A DNA stretch of 64,000 nt from Hemicordylus capensis (Eukaryota; Chordata; Lepidosauria; Squamata; Cordylidae). The position numbers and the translations under genes are program-made. The DNA is taken from the NCBI RefSeq assembly GCF_027244095.1, contig NC_069662.1, forward strand, positions 56,134,001 to 56,198,000, read 5' to 3'. Of the stretch, positions 1 through 10,796 are shown piece by piece; positions within the stretch are counted from its first letter, which is position 1, and each line of letters starts with the position of its first letter. The notes under the pieces were generated by a model, which saw only the letters and a list, made by a program, of their open reading frames with translations, was not told where the DNA came from and did not search any database.

Positions 1-583
1 TTATTTATTTTTTGACAAACACATAAAATAGACTGTTGCACAAACAGCTAATTAGGATGATTCTGTACTGTAAAATAACAAAGCAAATATGCATTATTTG
101 AAGTTACAGGGCACGATGTACTAGCTTGTGTTTGGAAAGTATATCCTGCTGTATATTCCCACCCATTCCCTTGCTGGGATCCATAGAGCCAAGAAAGGGG
201 CTTTGTTAAGCACAGTAGGGCAGCAACCCTTTGTGTTGGCAATATGGGTACTGGGGCTGTTTTTGTCTGGATTCAGTCATGTGAGCCTGGCCCGTGGTCG
301 GAGCGTACAGCCCTCTGCAGGTGCGCGTATTCCACTCCAGTGAGAACCAGGTGCACGTATTCCACTCCAGTGAGAACTAGGCCAGCATTGGATTAGTGCG
401 CAGAAGACTAGGGTTTGGATTCCTGCTCGGTTCTGGAGTTTTCTGAAGGAAAGCCACCCTCTCCGCTTGATCTCCCCTGCTTGGGAGTAATCTGATGCTG
501 CAAGCAGTGCAGTCTGCCAGGTGTTCTCTGACTTTTCCAAAAAGGCCGTGGCGCTTCCTGATGACATGTCTTTTCCCCTGCAG
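1..583 (+). other. PSME3: PSME3 intron (right-hand part)
   Basis: This is intronic sequence upstream of the first visible PSME3 exon, ending in a pyrimidine-rich tract and a ctgcag acceptor at 578-583. I see no exon for the preceding residues of PSME3, so those lie outside the window. Apart from a 30-bp duplication at 321-380 no repeat family was recognised. Confidence 0.7.
321..380. repeat. 30-bp tandem duplication
   Basis: Two adjacent 30-bp units (321-350 and 351-380) share the core tattccactccagtgagaac and differ at two positions. This is a simple local duplication inside the PSME3 intron. Confidence 0.85.
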
Positions 584-652
584 GTCAAAATGTGGGTGCA
601 GTTGCTAATTCCCAGGATAGAAGATGGCAACAACTTTGGTGTTTCTATTCAG
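584..652 (+). CDS. PSME3: PSME3 coding exon (activation loop)
   Basis: This 69-nt, phase 0-0 exon encodes 23 residues from VKMWVQLLIP to FGVSIQ. It follows the ctgcag acceptor and ends before gtaaat. It carries the loop that contacts the 20S alpha ring to open the gate (family knowledge). Confidence 0.96.
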
Positions 653-3600
653 GTAAATCAGCTACTGGTGTGGGAATCCAGAGGAAAGATGCCTTTGCTG
701 GTGTCCTCTGTGCATGTCCTGGGGAGTGGGGTGGTGGTGGTGGCTTGGAGCCCCCAGTTCCCCCTGCACATTGAAGAGGAGAGCATTTCCCTGATTCAGA
801 AATGCAAAACTGCTTTTAGAGATCAGGCTTTTGGTAGCTCGCCAAAGTCCCTGTGGAATCCAGCTGCCTCTTTGGAAGCACTCTCCCTGGCATAATTCTT
901 TGCCCTTGATCTTTAAACTCATACAGCATTTTGGTTGGGTCAGTTTGGGTTGGTGTTTCTTCCTGAGGGTCAGGCGTCTTGGGTCAAGGTGGTGGTTCAT
1001 CAGATGACTGGCCTGAATGGTCTGTGCAATTACTGACCAGTTGAGTACATCCAGACATGTGTGGACCTGGTGTTTTCTTCTCTTAATGCTTGCCTGCTCC
1101 CTCCCTTTCTTGCAGGAAGAGACAGTGGCTGAGCTCCGAACTGTGGAGAGCGAGGCAGCTTCATACTTGGACCAGATCTCTAGGTGGGTGCCCCTCTTAA
1201 AGCCATCCAGGCTGTTGGCTGTCACCACATCTTGTGGCAGAGAATTCCACTTTGATTATGGAATTCATTGATTATGCATTGTGTGAAAAAGTACTTCCTT
1301 TTGTTGGTCCTAAATTTCTTGGCAATCGGTTTCATGGGATGACCCCTGGTTCTAATCTTGTGAGCGAGGGAGAAAAATTTCTGTCCACTTTCTCCACACC
1401 ATGCATGATTTCATAGACCATATGATTTTATATTTTATCTCTCATCCCTCCCCTCAGTTAACTTTTTTCCTAAATGAAAAAGCCCCAGGCGTTGTAGCCT
1501 TGCCTCATAAGGGAGGTGCTCTTGGCCCCTGATCATCTTGATTGCCCTCTTCTGCACCTTTTCCAGTTCTACAATATCTTTCTTAACCAGAACCGTACAC
1601 AGTGCTCCAAATGTGGCCGCACCATAGATTTGTATAAGGGCACTATAATATTAGCAGTTTTATTTTCAACCCCCCTCCTAATGATCCCTAGCGTGGAATT
1701 GGCCTTCTGCCCCCTTGCCTTCCATTGAGTCATTAAGCTTGCCTTTCTGCTTCTCTTTCAGATACTACATCACCCGGGCAAAGCTGGTTTCTAAAATAGC
1801 AAAATATCCTCACGTGGTAAGTGCTCTACTCAGATATTCAGTTGCCTACTAGCATGAGAAATAGGAACTTCAATAGCATTGGCAACAGCTAAGAGAAGCA
1901 TAGGCAACAGCTAAGCCATTTTGGAAGGGCAGTATATAAATAAAATAAATAAATAAAATAAGAGACCGCTGGAATACATTTAACTCTGGGAAAATATTGT
2001 TAGCATGAAGTCTCAGATATGCTTATTGAAATATATTTGCAATTTGTACCTCACCTTTCCATCACAAAGGTCACTTACTTTAATTATAGCTCAAGATGGT
2101 TTACATTAATAAGAAGCAATTAGTACAACATGAAAATCAAATCAAATTCAAGCAGGGTAAAATCAAAGAAGAGCCACAGTAAAATAGAGAGGCTTGAACA
2201 GAAGCCCTTTCCCCTTTCCCCGCACCTCAGTCAGTGGGAGGGAGCGGAGGAGAAACCCTCAAAATTTATCATATTTTTATACCACGTGATGTGTACATCT
2301 CTAGGTGGTGTACAAAATTTAAAACACAATATAAAAACAGTCAAAAACACAATATAAAAACAATCAGAATTTTACAAAATACAGTAGAAACAGTCTGATG
2401 AAAACAAATTAAACAGTTTTTAAAAATGAATTAAACAGTTTAAAATTAAAATGACCCTCCACTGTGGAGGGTGGGTAGAATAATATGGGAAGAGGCAATC
2501 CTTAAGATATCCTGGTCCCAGATTATGTAAAGGTAATGACCAGCAGCTTCAATTATTCCTGAAAGCCACCAGTAACAGCTGAAGTTGGAAGAGAAGTGGA
2601 GGAACGGGCTTCCTAAAACTGGGCCCAGTTAGTAACCTAATAGCAGCAAATTGAACTAGCTGAAGTGGCTGCATTTGAGAGCATCTTTTTCTCGGGCCCT
2701 CTCTTTCTGTGGATTTCACACAGAGCTGCTGCTCAAGATGGCAGTTTTGGAGGTAACTTTTAACTGGGAGATGGAATTGGACCCTTCAATCACAGTAACT
2801 CCCTTTTGGTACCTAGTGGTGGCAAAGATATTTTGGCTGAACAACTGTCTCCTTAGGAGGATTACCGCCGCACAGTGACGGAGATGGATGAAAAGGAATA
2901 CATCAGCCTGCGGCTTATCATTTCAGAACTGAGAAATCAATATGTAAGTCAGCTGTAAATGCTTCTTGCTTCCCTGTCCACTAGCTTCACTGCTTGCCCT
3001 TCCACGGTTGGCTGTTGTGTTCCTCTCCTCAGCTGGAAGGGGCAGCATGGGGACTATCCATGGGGCTGGAGGGTGCTTATCCAGCTGCTTTTTCTGACTT
3101 GGTAGCCAAGAGGTGAGGCCACAGGAGAATTTTGTGCTCTTTTGGAAGTAGGTGGGGTGGGAGCGAAAGAGGGACAGGTGCTTTCATTTGGTCACTTGGG
3201 GCAATGGCTGCCATTTTGAGCTCTTGCTGAAAGAATCAGAGTAGCATATCCGTGTTGAGGATTAACTTGGCTTGCCATAGGCAAGCTGGTGGGAGGCAAA
3301 TGGCGTGGCTGATGCAAAAGTTGCAGAAAGAGATCAGAGCTGAGGAGAGAACTCTTTTGATGCCAGTGCAGAGGCTGTTGGTGTTGATCCTGTAGTGTAG
3401 AATATAGGATTGGACAGATGAGGCTTGTTGGTCATGATCAGTCTGAAGCTTAGAGCTCCACTTCTGGTGTAAACTACTACTACTACTACAATTACAATAA
3501 TTTATATACCGCTTCTCAACCAAGTTCTCAAAGCGGTTTACAAAGAAAAATAAATAATACATCAAGAAGATGGTCCCCTGTCCCCAAAGGGCTCACAATC

Positions 3601-4141
3601 TAAAAAGAAACATAAGGCAGATACCAGCAACAGCCACTGGAGGGATGCTGTGCTGGGGTTGGATAGGGGTTGTATTTAACTACTTTAAAATCTCTCTTCA
3701 CTGCCATAGTTTAAAAAAACAAAAGCAAAAAAACAACAACCCCCCCCCCCCGCTTTGAGGAGCTGTAGTCCTTAGAAGAGAGCTCTATGGAGAAAATGTT
3801 TTTTTCCAGATTTTCAGATACTTAGGGTCCCTTTGGGGAATCTCTTAACAGTTGAATGAATTTAATCTCAGTGTAGATGTGACCCAAGAACCTTGCAGTC
3901 TTCTCTGGCATACAGGTGCAGCATGGCATGCTGGGCTGTTGTTGCCTAGGGAACATGAGCTGTCTGTCCCTTACCGGAGGGCTGGACAAGGCGATTCACG
4001 GCAAGCCAGCTCTTCCCCGAGTGAGACGAATCACCAAATCACCTCCTTCTCTCCCGCTAGGTGACTCTGCACGACATGATCCTAAAGAACATTGAGAAGA
4101 TCAAGCGACCCCGGAGCAGCAATGCAGAGACCCTCTACTGA
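584..4141 (+). CDS. PSME3: PSME3, proteasome activator subunit 3 (last five coding exons)
   Basis: PA28-gamma/REG-gamma forms a heptameric ring that caps the 20S proteasome in the nucleus and promotes ATP- and ubiquitin-independent protein degradation. The visible coding exons are 584-652, 1116-1183, 1762-1816, 2857-2943 and 4061-4141. Together they encode 119 residues that match the C-terminal half of vertebrate PSME3 almost residue for residue, corresponding to about residues 136-254 of the 254-residue human protein (recalled). They include the activation-loop stretch IPRIEDGNNFGV and the C-terminus SSNAETLY. The one difference I noticed from the recalled human protein is Met for Ile in VTEMDEKEY. 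All junctions have AG acceptors and GT donors and keep frame. The N-terminal half lies left of the window. The gene is followed downstream by AOC-type amine oxidase exons on the same strand, as in mammals, which supports orthology. Confidence 0.97.
1116..1183 (+). CDS. PSME3: PSME3 coding exon
   Basis: This 68-nt exon encodes EETVAELRTVESEAASYLDQ-IS plus two bases of an Arg codon. The acceptor is cttgcag and the donor gtgggt. A CR1 LINE fragment begins about seven bases into the following intron. Confidence 0.95.
1190..1737 (-). mobile_element. CR1 LINE 3' fragment in PSME3 intron
   Basis: The reverse strand matches the 3' part of CR1 ORF2 and can be aligned by eye to the longer CR1 at 54.0-54.6 kb in this window. 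Shared blocks include cttgtggcagagaattcca, ctttctccacaccatgcatg and the ttttccagttctacaat segment. The copy is 5'-truncated and degraded, and fills nearly the whole 578-bp intron. Confidence 0.9.
1762..1816 (+). CDS. PSME3: PSME3 coding exon
   Basis: This 55-nt exon completes the split Arg codon and encodes YYITRAKLVSKIAKYPHV. The acceptor is ctttcag and the donor gtaagt. The RAKLVSK stretch is conserved in REG-gamma. Confidence 0.95.
1817..2856 (+). other. PSME3: PSME3 intron with degenerate interspersed repeats
   Basis: A LINE/SINE-like tail lies at 1915-1965 (ggcagtatataaataaa). A second old repeat occupies about 2255-2665; it contains a box of the type ttataccacgtgatgtgtac and a segment (aggcaatccttaagatatcc) that recurs in reptile repeats. 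Families were not determined. The intron ends in ccttag at 2851-2856. Confidence 0.5.
2857..2943 (+). CDS. PSME3: PSME3 coding exon
   Basis: This 87-nt, phase 0-0 exon encodes 29 residues, EDYRRTVTEMDEKEY followed by ISLRLIISELRNQY. It ends before gtaagt. Confidence 0.96.
2944..4060 (+). other. PSME3: Last PSME3 intron
   Basis: This intron contains the repeat at 3476-3675 and a run of C residues near 3738-3750. The rest shows no recognised feature. It ends in the pyrimidine-rich acceptor ctcccgctag. Confidence 0.7.
3476..3675 (-). mobile_element. Interspersed repeat with ggtatataaat-type tail (unclassified LINE/SINE)
   Basis: Its left edge is a (cta)n run followed by atttatataccgcttctca, read on the minus strand as a tail with ggtatataaat and a trinucleotide run. 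The body includes ccccaaagggctcacaatct and cagccactggagggatgctg. Homologous copies are at 31028-31246 (+) and 50912-51165 (-), which defines the family within this window. I cannot name it securely. Confidence 0.7.
4061..4141 (+). CDS. PSME3: PSME3 terminal coding exon and stop
   Basis: This exon encodes VTLHDMILKNIEKIKRPRSS then NAETLY and a TGA stop at 4139-4141. The C-terminus is identical to the recalled mammalian protein. PA28-family C-termini insert into the pockets of the 20S alpha ring. Confidence 0.97.
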   Translation: MTLHDMILKNIEKIKRPRSSNAETLY

Positions 4142-5566
4142 GCACATCAACACTCTGAACTTATGAACTGTTCAGTAGGCTCAAGACAGTCTTTGCCTCC
4201 GTTTGTTATTCGACTATCGAGATGGGGAAGCTGGCTGGAAACAGTCCTCGCCACACTTTTAGTTAAAAGTCTAAAGAAACTCCTAGCTTTCTCTGGTTGG
4301 TTTTTATTTGGCTCTCGGGATTTGCCCCCCAGCTGTGTCATGTGGAAGGCATGGGGCAGAGCTACTCTTCCTACCTAGGTGGGAACAAGATGAGTGGCCA
4401 GCCCTGTTCCAGACAAGAACCCCCCAAGCCAACAGCTCTGAATGACTCTGCACTATAGCTGCCCGGAGGAACTCTCCCTTCTAGGTAATTTAGCCCTTGA
4501 CTCTTGTCAAGAGCAGCCTCAAGTGCTGCTGAGAGCTGATTGGTTTGATCATTAGCTCCACCCACTTCAGTCTTCCCATTGGAAAAGCAGTTTGGGGAAA
4601 CGAGTGCCCTTTTCGTCTCACCTGGCTGCCCACCTCCATCCTTGTGACCTGTCCAATCATGCAGATTTTAATGCCGCCGTAGGTTTCTCCTCGCCACCCC
4701 CACTTCTTCCATCAGGCTCATTGTTTTGAATCCACATTAACCCCCTCCAGAATTCTACAGGCCAGTAGCTCTCCTCCTGGTCTTGGCACTCATCTGCCTG
4801 GCAGGGGACCCTCCTACGTTGCTTCAGTGCAGTGGGCCTACCCTGGATGTCAGGCTGGAGCAAGGCAGGCCTGCTCAGACTGTTGACCCAACAGAATCGA
4901 TTTGGCTAACAGCAGCGTGACTGATCAAGCACTGATGGCCCAGACTTAGTTCGATCTTCCCCACCCCCAATTTAAAAAGCCCAGCAATTGGTCAGAGAGT
5001 CCTGGAAAGTCCAGCTTGCGTCCTTTCCCGCCCCTCAGCCACCTCGCTGAATGGGTCCAGCTAGATTTCCTCCGCTTTGTTCTTTTCGGGTCTTCAGGGA
5101 AGCAGGAAGGGGGTGCCAACTACCTGGGATGCTGTGGTTTCCCTTGAATTTTATTCTTAATCTGTATACTCCTCTCGTGCTGTAGTCTTGTTAGTGGTGC
5201 TAGATTGGTAAAAACAGTGGCAGGCAGAATGAAGTTCCTTGGTTCCTTCTCCCTCTCCTTTTAAATTTTATTTTAAAGATTCCTTTTCTCTGCCAGCTCC
5301 GAAGAGCACAGGAAGCGCCTCTTCCCTGCGCTCTCTGCAAACGCCTTTGTGTCATTGTCATTGGTAGCTGGGCAAGCCTTAGTCTTCCCCTGAGCAAAAA
5401 CTCTTTAACAACTGCCCTCGTTGTCGCTGCGATCTGCGAGCAGCCCCTCCCCTCCCCACGTGTTTCTTTGTATCAGCTGCTTTGTTGGATTGTTCATATT
5501 TCCTTGCCACATTGAACGTATGTACAACTTTTACTATGTCGACAAATTAAAAGTAATAGGTACTTT
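4142..5566 (+). other. PSME3: PSME3 3' UTR (probable)
   Basis: The sequence after the PSME3 stop is free of recognised transposons for about 1.4 kb, unlike its surroundings, as expected for a conserved 3' UTR. A likely poly(A) signal ATTAAA is at 5546-5551, just after an AT-rich stretch. The end point is inferred. Confidence 0.6.
5546..5551 (+). terminator. Candidate PSME3 polyadenylation signal ATTAAA
   Basis: ATTAAA lies 1.4 kb after the PSME3 stop. It is the last candidate signal before the SINE at 5731. Confidence 0.45.
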
Positions 5567-5730
5567 GAATTCATCCTTGGCAGTCGCCATGCATCTGAGT
5601 GGGCAACCAGTGTCTCTGCCTGCTGCTCAGTTTTCCCATGTCCCATCTTGCCTGTGTTGGATTTTGTCCCGCCTCGCTCTCCTAACAGCAGCAAAAATCC
5701 ATGAAGTTGGGACCCTGTTCAATGGAACAC

Positions 5731-6048
5731 AATACATAAGAAGCTGCCATCTACTGAGTCAGACCATTGGTCTATCTAGCTCGGTAATGTCTACACAGAC
5801 TGGCAGCAGCTTCTCCAAGGTTGCAGGCAGGAATCTCTCAGCCCTGTCTTGGAGATGCTGCCAGGGAGGGAACTTGGAGCCTTCTGCATGTAAGCATGCA
5901 GGTGGTCTTTCACTGAGTTATGACCCCATCCCCTAAGGGGAATATCGTACAGCGCTCACATGTAGTTTCCCATTCCAATACAAACCAGGTAAGACCCTGC
6001 TTAGCAAAGGGGACAATTCATGCTTGCTACCACAAGACCAGCTCTCCC
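5731..6048 (-). mobile_element. 5S-rRNA-derived SINE
   Basis: Read on the minus strand, the head resembles the internal promoter part of 5S rRNA (agctaagcagggtc... gaatgggagac type; here somewhat changed). The tail contains gctagatagaccaatggtct and ends ggcagcttct(tatg). The same family occurs at 13241, 36733, 37761, 42437, 43336, 52628 and 56624. It resembles the 5S-Sauria SINE class; the name is from memory. Confidence 0.85.
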
Positions 6049-6384
6049 TTCTCTGACCCTTTCTGGGTAGAGTCCTCTTGGGTATAACTGTGAGGTAAGG
6101 TGAGAAACCTGGAGGGTGGCGGGGTATGGATTAAGTATCCCCTTGAGACCCCTTCCCAGCTTCTGAAGCTATTAAGAGCTTGAGGAGCACATCACTGGGC
6201 TAATCTTTGTTGCTCCTGGCTCCTAGGGTACAAGAGAGAGTCAATTGGAAACCTGCCCAGCATCTTGCTGCCAAAGCAGTGTACACTGAACCTGTACAGT
6301 TCGGGGTGTGTATAGATCCAAACTTCAAAGTGGAAGGAAGATTGACCGGGCCAAGGTGAGGCATGGATGGCCTCTGCTTCAAGT
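6049..6384. other. Intergenic, nothing recognised
   Basis: No coding signal or known repeat was recognised between the SINE and the CR1 tail. Confidence 0.5.
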
Positions 6385-6690
6385 AACCACCTTAAGAACA
6401 TAACATAAGAACAGCCCAGCCAGACGTGCACCTAGGTAATTTTGGAGCCTGGACCTAAAGGCCTTTGGAGGCCCCCCGGCTGCAAGTTAAGCATCATTTT
6501 TTAACATGTAGGCTCTTGAGGGCACAAACCACACCACCCGGGACAGACTAAAGAGGATTTGGGGGCCTCCAGGGTGTGTGGAGGGCCTGGACTTTGGCCT
6601 TGTCCAGGGGTTAGAGAGCCTCTGGGATCAGGCCCAAGGCCTATCTGGTCAAGCATTCTGTTTCACACTGGCCCAGGCATCTTGTCTCTG
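6385..6690 (-). mobile_element. CR1 3' end interrupted by a second element
   Basis: The left piece (aacataagaacagcccagc) and the right piece (ggatcaggcccaaggcctat, ctgtttcacactggccca) match adjacent parts of the CR1 3' end seen at 53.8 kb. About 200 bp of unrelated sequence (about 6422-6625), rich in ggcctggac/ggaggcccc motifs, separates them, so something inserted into the CR1. Confidence 0.7.
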
Positions 6691-7119
6691 CTTTAGTGTA
6701 GAAAACTAATTATGCCCAAAGTGAGCTAAGCAAAACGTCAGCTATGTTAAGGAGACTACAGAGTAGCATCTCTGAATCAAGGGTGCCTGCTAAGTTCTGT
6801 GGGGAGCTGTTCTTAAACAAGGGAAATGTGTCTCAACAACATGACTCCCTTCAGGCACACAGTGCCACGGTCATCTGGGTTCACAGGCTTGCTCTGGGTT
6901 CAGGTTTTGGAGCTGCTTCTCTGCTCTGTCTCTGCAGCTTTGGTGCTGCCCCTCCTGAGCAGTTACTGGGGAACCAAACTTCTGAGCCATGGGCAGTTGT
7001 GTGGGCCCAAAGCACAGCTCATTACCACCCAACCTTTGGCTTCTACTCCTCTTGCCCCCTTAACATTGAACCTCACTGGTGAAAGCAGATTGTGCTGAGA
7101 ACTCTGCAGTACCCTCATA
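6691..7119. other. Intergenic, nothing recognised
   Basis: This stretch holds a few short chance reading frames. I see no conserved exon or repeat family. Confidence 0.5.
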
Positions 7120-7254
7120 CAGGGTTTCTTAACCTTGGGCCCCTAGATGTTGATGGACTACAACTCCCATCATCCCCAGCCATGTCCATTGTGGCTGTGG
7201 GTGATGGGAGTTGTAGTCCATCAATATCTGGGGGCCCAAGGTTGAGAAACCCTG
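7120..7254. mobile_element. hAT-type MITE
   Basis: This is a near-palindromic 135-bp element with ends cagggtttcttaaccttggg and its reverse complement, and an internal ctacaactcccatcat box repeated inversely. The flanks ccctcata (7112-7119) and ccctaata (7255-7262) are an 8-bp target duplication with one difference, the hAT hallmark. Confidence 0.9.
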
Positions 7255-8194
7255 CCCTAATACAAACCTTCTTGTGTTGCCTTGACCTTGCCCTGTACTA
7301 GTCCCCCCCCCTCCGAGACTGGGCAAAAGGGAGAACTTAAAATTTCATGAGTCATTAACCAGTGATCCCTCTCCCCCCCCACTCCGCATCTGTGTGCAGA
7401 ATGAGTTTTGCTCTGAGTGGCAGTATCAAGGCAGTGTATGCACACATGCATTCAGAGTGGGGCCTTCCTGATTCAACCTGAGTGGGAAGTAAGATTAACT
7501 GAGCAGACATTTAAAAGCCATGTGTGCCCACGCACATGCGCACGCCTTTGAGGGAACACTGCATGTAACCACAGAAGGGCCCTAGTCTAGTTGTGATTTC
7601 TATACATCTCTACTAGTATGTCCATCTCCAAAACCCACTGTGGACACTCTGTACAGTATCTTATGCAGTGAAAACTTTGGGATCTTGCGTAATTATGTAT
7701 TGATGTGTGGGGTTTTTTTGTTTTTTGGGTTTTTTTGCACAACCATACCCTTGTTGACAACTAACCATCTTGACAGAACTGCCAAACCAGTAAGTTATCT
7801 GGCATCCTACCACAATAAAATTGAGTGTGACTGCTGCTATTGCCATGAGATACATCTGTTGCTGCTGCCCTAGATGCAACTGAGGTGGTTGAGCAAAGCC
7901 TCACATTGTAGGGATGGGTCAGAGGCCCTTCTCTGAATCTTGAGGTCCAGGTATACAGGAGCAAACGTGGCAGCTGCTAGAGGCCACTCTTGTGCCCCAG
8001 GATCAAAAACCTGCTTTGGTGCTCAAACCAGAGCACTTCCATTGTGTTGCACTGAAAATGGAGCACATCCTTCAAAAAGAGCAGTAGGCCCGGGAGAGCT
8101 GACATCTTGGGTTTCCGCTTCCCAAGGAATCCCCTGCTACTCTTATGCTTCCCCACTGTGTGGCAAGCAGCTTGAAGTCCGGGTATTCCAGATT
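7255..8194. other. Intergenic, nothing recognised
   Basis: There are homopolymer-rich patches (C-run near 7370, T/G-rich near 7710-7735). No exon or repeat family was recognised. Confidence 0.5.
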
Positions 8195-8262
8195 CTTGCG
8201 GGTGGGGGATGATGGGAGTTGTAGTTCATCAACAGCTGGAGAACCTCATGTTGGCCACTTCT
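8195..8262. mobile_element. Half of a hAT-type MITE
   Basis: It carries the gatgggagttgtagttcatc box and the agctggagaacc end of the same MITE class as 7120-7254. The other half is missing. Confidence 0.6.
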
Positions 8263-8923
8263 GTGCTATAAGGAGAAAGAGAAGGCCCGGCTTGGAAAAG
8301 TCCCCTGCCCCCAATTTCGCAAGTTTGATCTGTTGCCACAGCTCAGAGGAATTAACATTCACCCAGTCTGACTCCACAGGGGCATGAAAAGCTTTTCAAC
8401 ACAAACACCCTCTATAGCCCTCTTCCTTGTGCAGACTCTGCTGCTTTTGCTTGGAGGTTTTGCCATTGATCTGCCATAATAAGGGAGCTGGGACGTTGCC
8501 AGTTCTCAAATCTTAAACAATTACTGTTGTTTATTTTGAAGTGCAATTAAGGAAAAGAGAGACTGACTCCAGGTAGCAAAGAAGGGAAAGGAAGAGCACA
8601 GGGTTGGTGGCTGGCTCCTGTCATTTGGAGTATTGGAGGGAAAAGTTCTCTGGACACTTTCTTTCGTGGGCCAGACAAGTTTGAGAGCTCCTGTGAGTTT
8701 TCTCAGTGTCACAGTGGGCCTGATACTGAGATGTAGACTTAGGCCTTCTACTAGACTCACTTTGAGGAAAAACCCATTGTGCTCGATTTAGACCGAACTG
8801 ACTGGGCCCAGCTAGGAAGTGGAAAGCATGGCAGGGATTACTGTTTTATCAGTGACATCAAAATACCAGCTTGCACCTGAACCATTTTCAAGATATAGTC
8901 AGTGTTGATTCTGATGATGGTTC
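8263..8923. other. Intergenic, nothing recognised
   Basis: No recognisable exon, RNA gene or repeat family. Confidence 0.5.
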
Positions 8924-9308
8924 TAATAATAGAAACTTGAAACATGGTTTTTGGATCTGGGTTGCTATAATCTGTGTGTGTAATCCAGGCTCCAAGGAGG
9001 ATTGCCAGTTTATCCTTGGTCTATAACCAGCAGAAGAGGGGTGTTGTGTTCAGCAAACCAGAGCTTCACTTGCGCATTACAGTTCAGGAACGTCACTTTA
9101 TTTATTTTAATCAAGGTACATTCCTGACCTGTAAAGCACAAGTGAGGCCCTGATTTGCTGAACACAACACTTCTCTTCTACTGGCTATAGACTAAGCATA
9201 AACTGGCAATCTTGTCTGGAGACTGGATTTGGGAAACTGAATTACACACTTGTTGGTTTATAGCAACCCAGATCCAAAATGGAGTTTCAGCTTTCTATTA
9301 TTATTTTT
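8924..9308. mobile_element. Palindromic (foldback) element
   Basis: This is an inverted repeat of about 385 bp. The left arm runs from taataatagaaact through ggatctgggttgctataa and gttgtgttcagcaaacca. The right arm repeats these in reverse complement (ttgctgaacacaaca, ttatagcaacccagatcc, ttctattatta). The loop lies near 9090-9120. It is probably a MITE with long terminal inverted repeats. Confidence 0.8.
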
Positions 9309-9594
9309 TAATAGAGTGCGCAGTTCTTTAGCCTTTGTAAACAACTCCCTGTCCCTTTTTTTCTAGTCCTCCCTCTGTGAGCTAAAAGTGACAAATTGAC
9401 TCTCCTAATACATTGAAACCTCTCTCTCTAAATAGGACAATGTATTCCTTCTTCGCTATACACATTTATTTGGCATAACAAACTCAACGTCTATATTGGT
9501 TTGCAAATACATAAACTCAGTACACAGTCTCGAGTACTGTGGCGGAAGCCTTTTCTCTTGCAAGATGTTGCCTTTTATTTTGAATGCTGCTTCT

Positions 9595-9735
9595 TATTTT
9601 TATTTATTTTACATTTGTATTCTGCTCTTCCTCCAAGGAGCCCAGAGCAGCATAAGCTGAGAGAGGAGAGGCTGACCTGGAGTCATCCAGTGAGTTTAAT
9701 GGCTGAATGGAGATTTGAATTAGAGCGGGCATAAC
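9595..9735 (-). mobile_element. tRNA-headed SINE, 3' portion
   Basis: It matches the reverse strand of the better-preserved copy at 36858-37103: the blocks gctcttcctccaaggagccc and ggctgaatggagatttgaa are shared. The tRNA-like head is missing. Confidence 0.7.
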
Positions 9736-9739
9736 CAGT

Positions 9740-9855
9740 CTGGGGCTCTCCAGTCATCCTTGGTCTACAGCTCCCATCATTCCCAGCTGCAATTTATTGG
9801 AACTAGGGATGATGGGAGTTGTAGTTCAACAACCCACTAGAGTCTCAGATTGGTC
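9740..9855. mobile_element. hAT-type MITE, degraded
   Basis: It holds inverted boxes ctacagctcccatcattccc and gatgggagttgtagttcaac. The ends are less clear than in the copies at 7120 and 10089. Confidence 0.65.
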
Positions 9856-10088
9856 ATACTTGGCATAGTGTTCTGTTTTTAACTTCATCTTGTCATCTGT
9901 GTGAAGTTAGAATCTTCTTGTGCTGAAGAATAGTATTCTGGTAACCGGGAGCAAAGGTTTCTGTTGAAAATGATAGCTGCAGCCGCATGAACCATTGTAG
10001 AGTGCAATGTGGCTCTGTAGTTGCACAGAAACGTATACATTTCCAGTTTCTTTTTTTCAACTGCTGAAGCACATAGGATGCTATAGAT

Positions 10089-10224
10089 CAGGGGCAGGCA
10101 ACCTTCGCTCTCCGGCTGTAGGTGAACTACAACTCCCATCCTCCCCACCCACAATAAATTGTGTCTGGGGATGATGGCAACTGAAGTTCAACAACAGCTG
10201 GAGAGCCAAGGTTGTCTATCCCTG
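10089..10224. mobile_element. hAT-type MITE
   Basis: The ends are caggggcaggcaacctt and its approximate reverse complement aaggttgtctatccctg. The flanks ctatagat (10081-10088) and ctatagag (10225-10232) form an 8-bp duplication with one difference. Confidence 0.88.
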
Positions 10225-10411
10225 CTATAGAGCGATTGTTTGTTATATAGTATAGCCTGCCTTTCTTCCTGACAACAGGCATCCAAGGTGGTTGACAATA
10301 TGACAGAATAAACAACATTTTCTAAAACAGAAGCAACAGTGACTAACAAATGGCTCTGATGGGACTGACTGTGAATATCTATTCTGCAGGTCCTAGGCAG
10401 GGTACCTGTAA

Positions 10412-10517
10412 CAGGGATTCCCAGATGTTGTTGACTACAACTCCCAGCAATCCCAGCTGCAATGGCCTTTGGCTGAGGATTCTGGTCATTGTAGTCAACA
10501 ACATCTGGGAATTCCTG
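10412..10517. mobile_element. MITE with long inverted repeats
   Basis: The left end cagggattcccagatgttgt and the right end acaacatctgggaattcctg are inverted repeats around a short centre. A clean target duplication was not found. Confidence 0.75.
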
Positions 10518-10631
10518 TTAGAGGAAACACTGGTCCGAGGTGTTCCTTTTGCTGCTGCTGTGCAGGTGTTCCACTGCTGCTCTCCAGATGTTTCATGGTG
10601 ACCATAGGGGAGAAATGGCATGCAGTGGGGA

Positions 10632-10796
10632 CAGGGGTGTAGCTAGGGGAGAGGGGGCCATGTTCATCCCTCTCTCTGGTGGGCCCCCAGTGAGGGAGAT
10701 AATGAAGGAAATAGGAAGGGGTGTATCTGGAGGGCCCTCAGGAGCTGTGGACCCGTGTTCTTTGAACCCTTTTGCCCAATTATAGCTACGCCCCTG
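10632..10796. mobile_element. hAT MITE with perfect 8-bp duplication
   Basis: This 165-bp element has ends caggggtgtagcta and tagctacgcccctg. The flanking agtgggga occurs exactly at 10624-10631 and 10797-10804. The inner text (gggttcaaag-like, gagggagataatgaag) recurs at 19268 and 32597, and related ends are found at 21036, 32042 and 45981. Confidence 0.95.
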
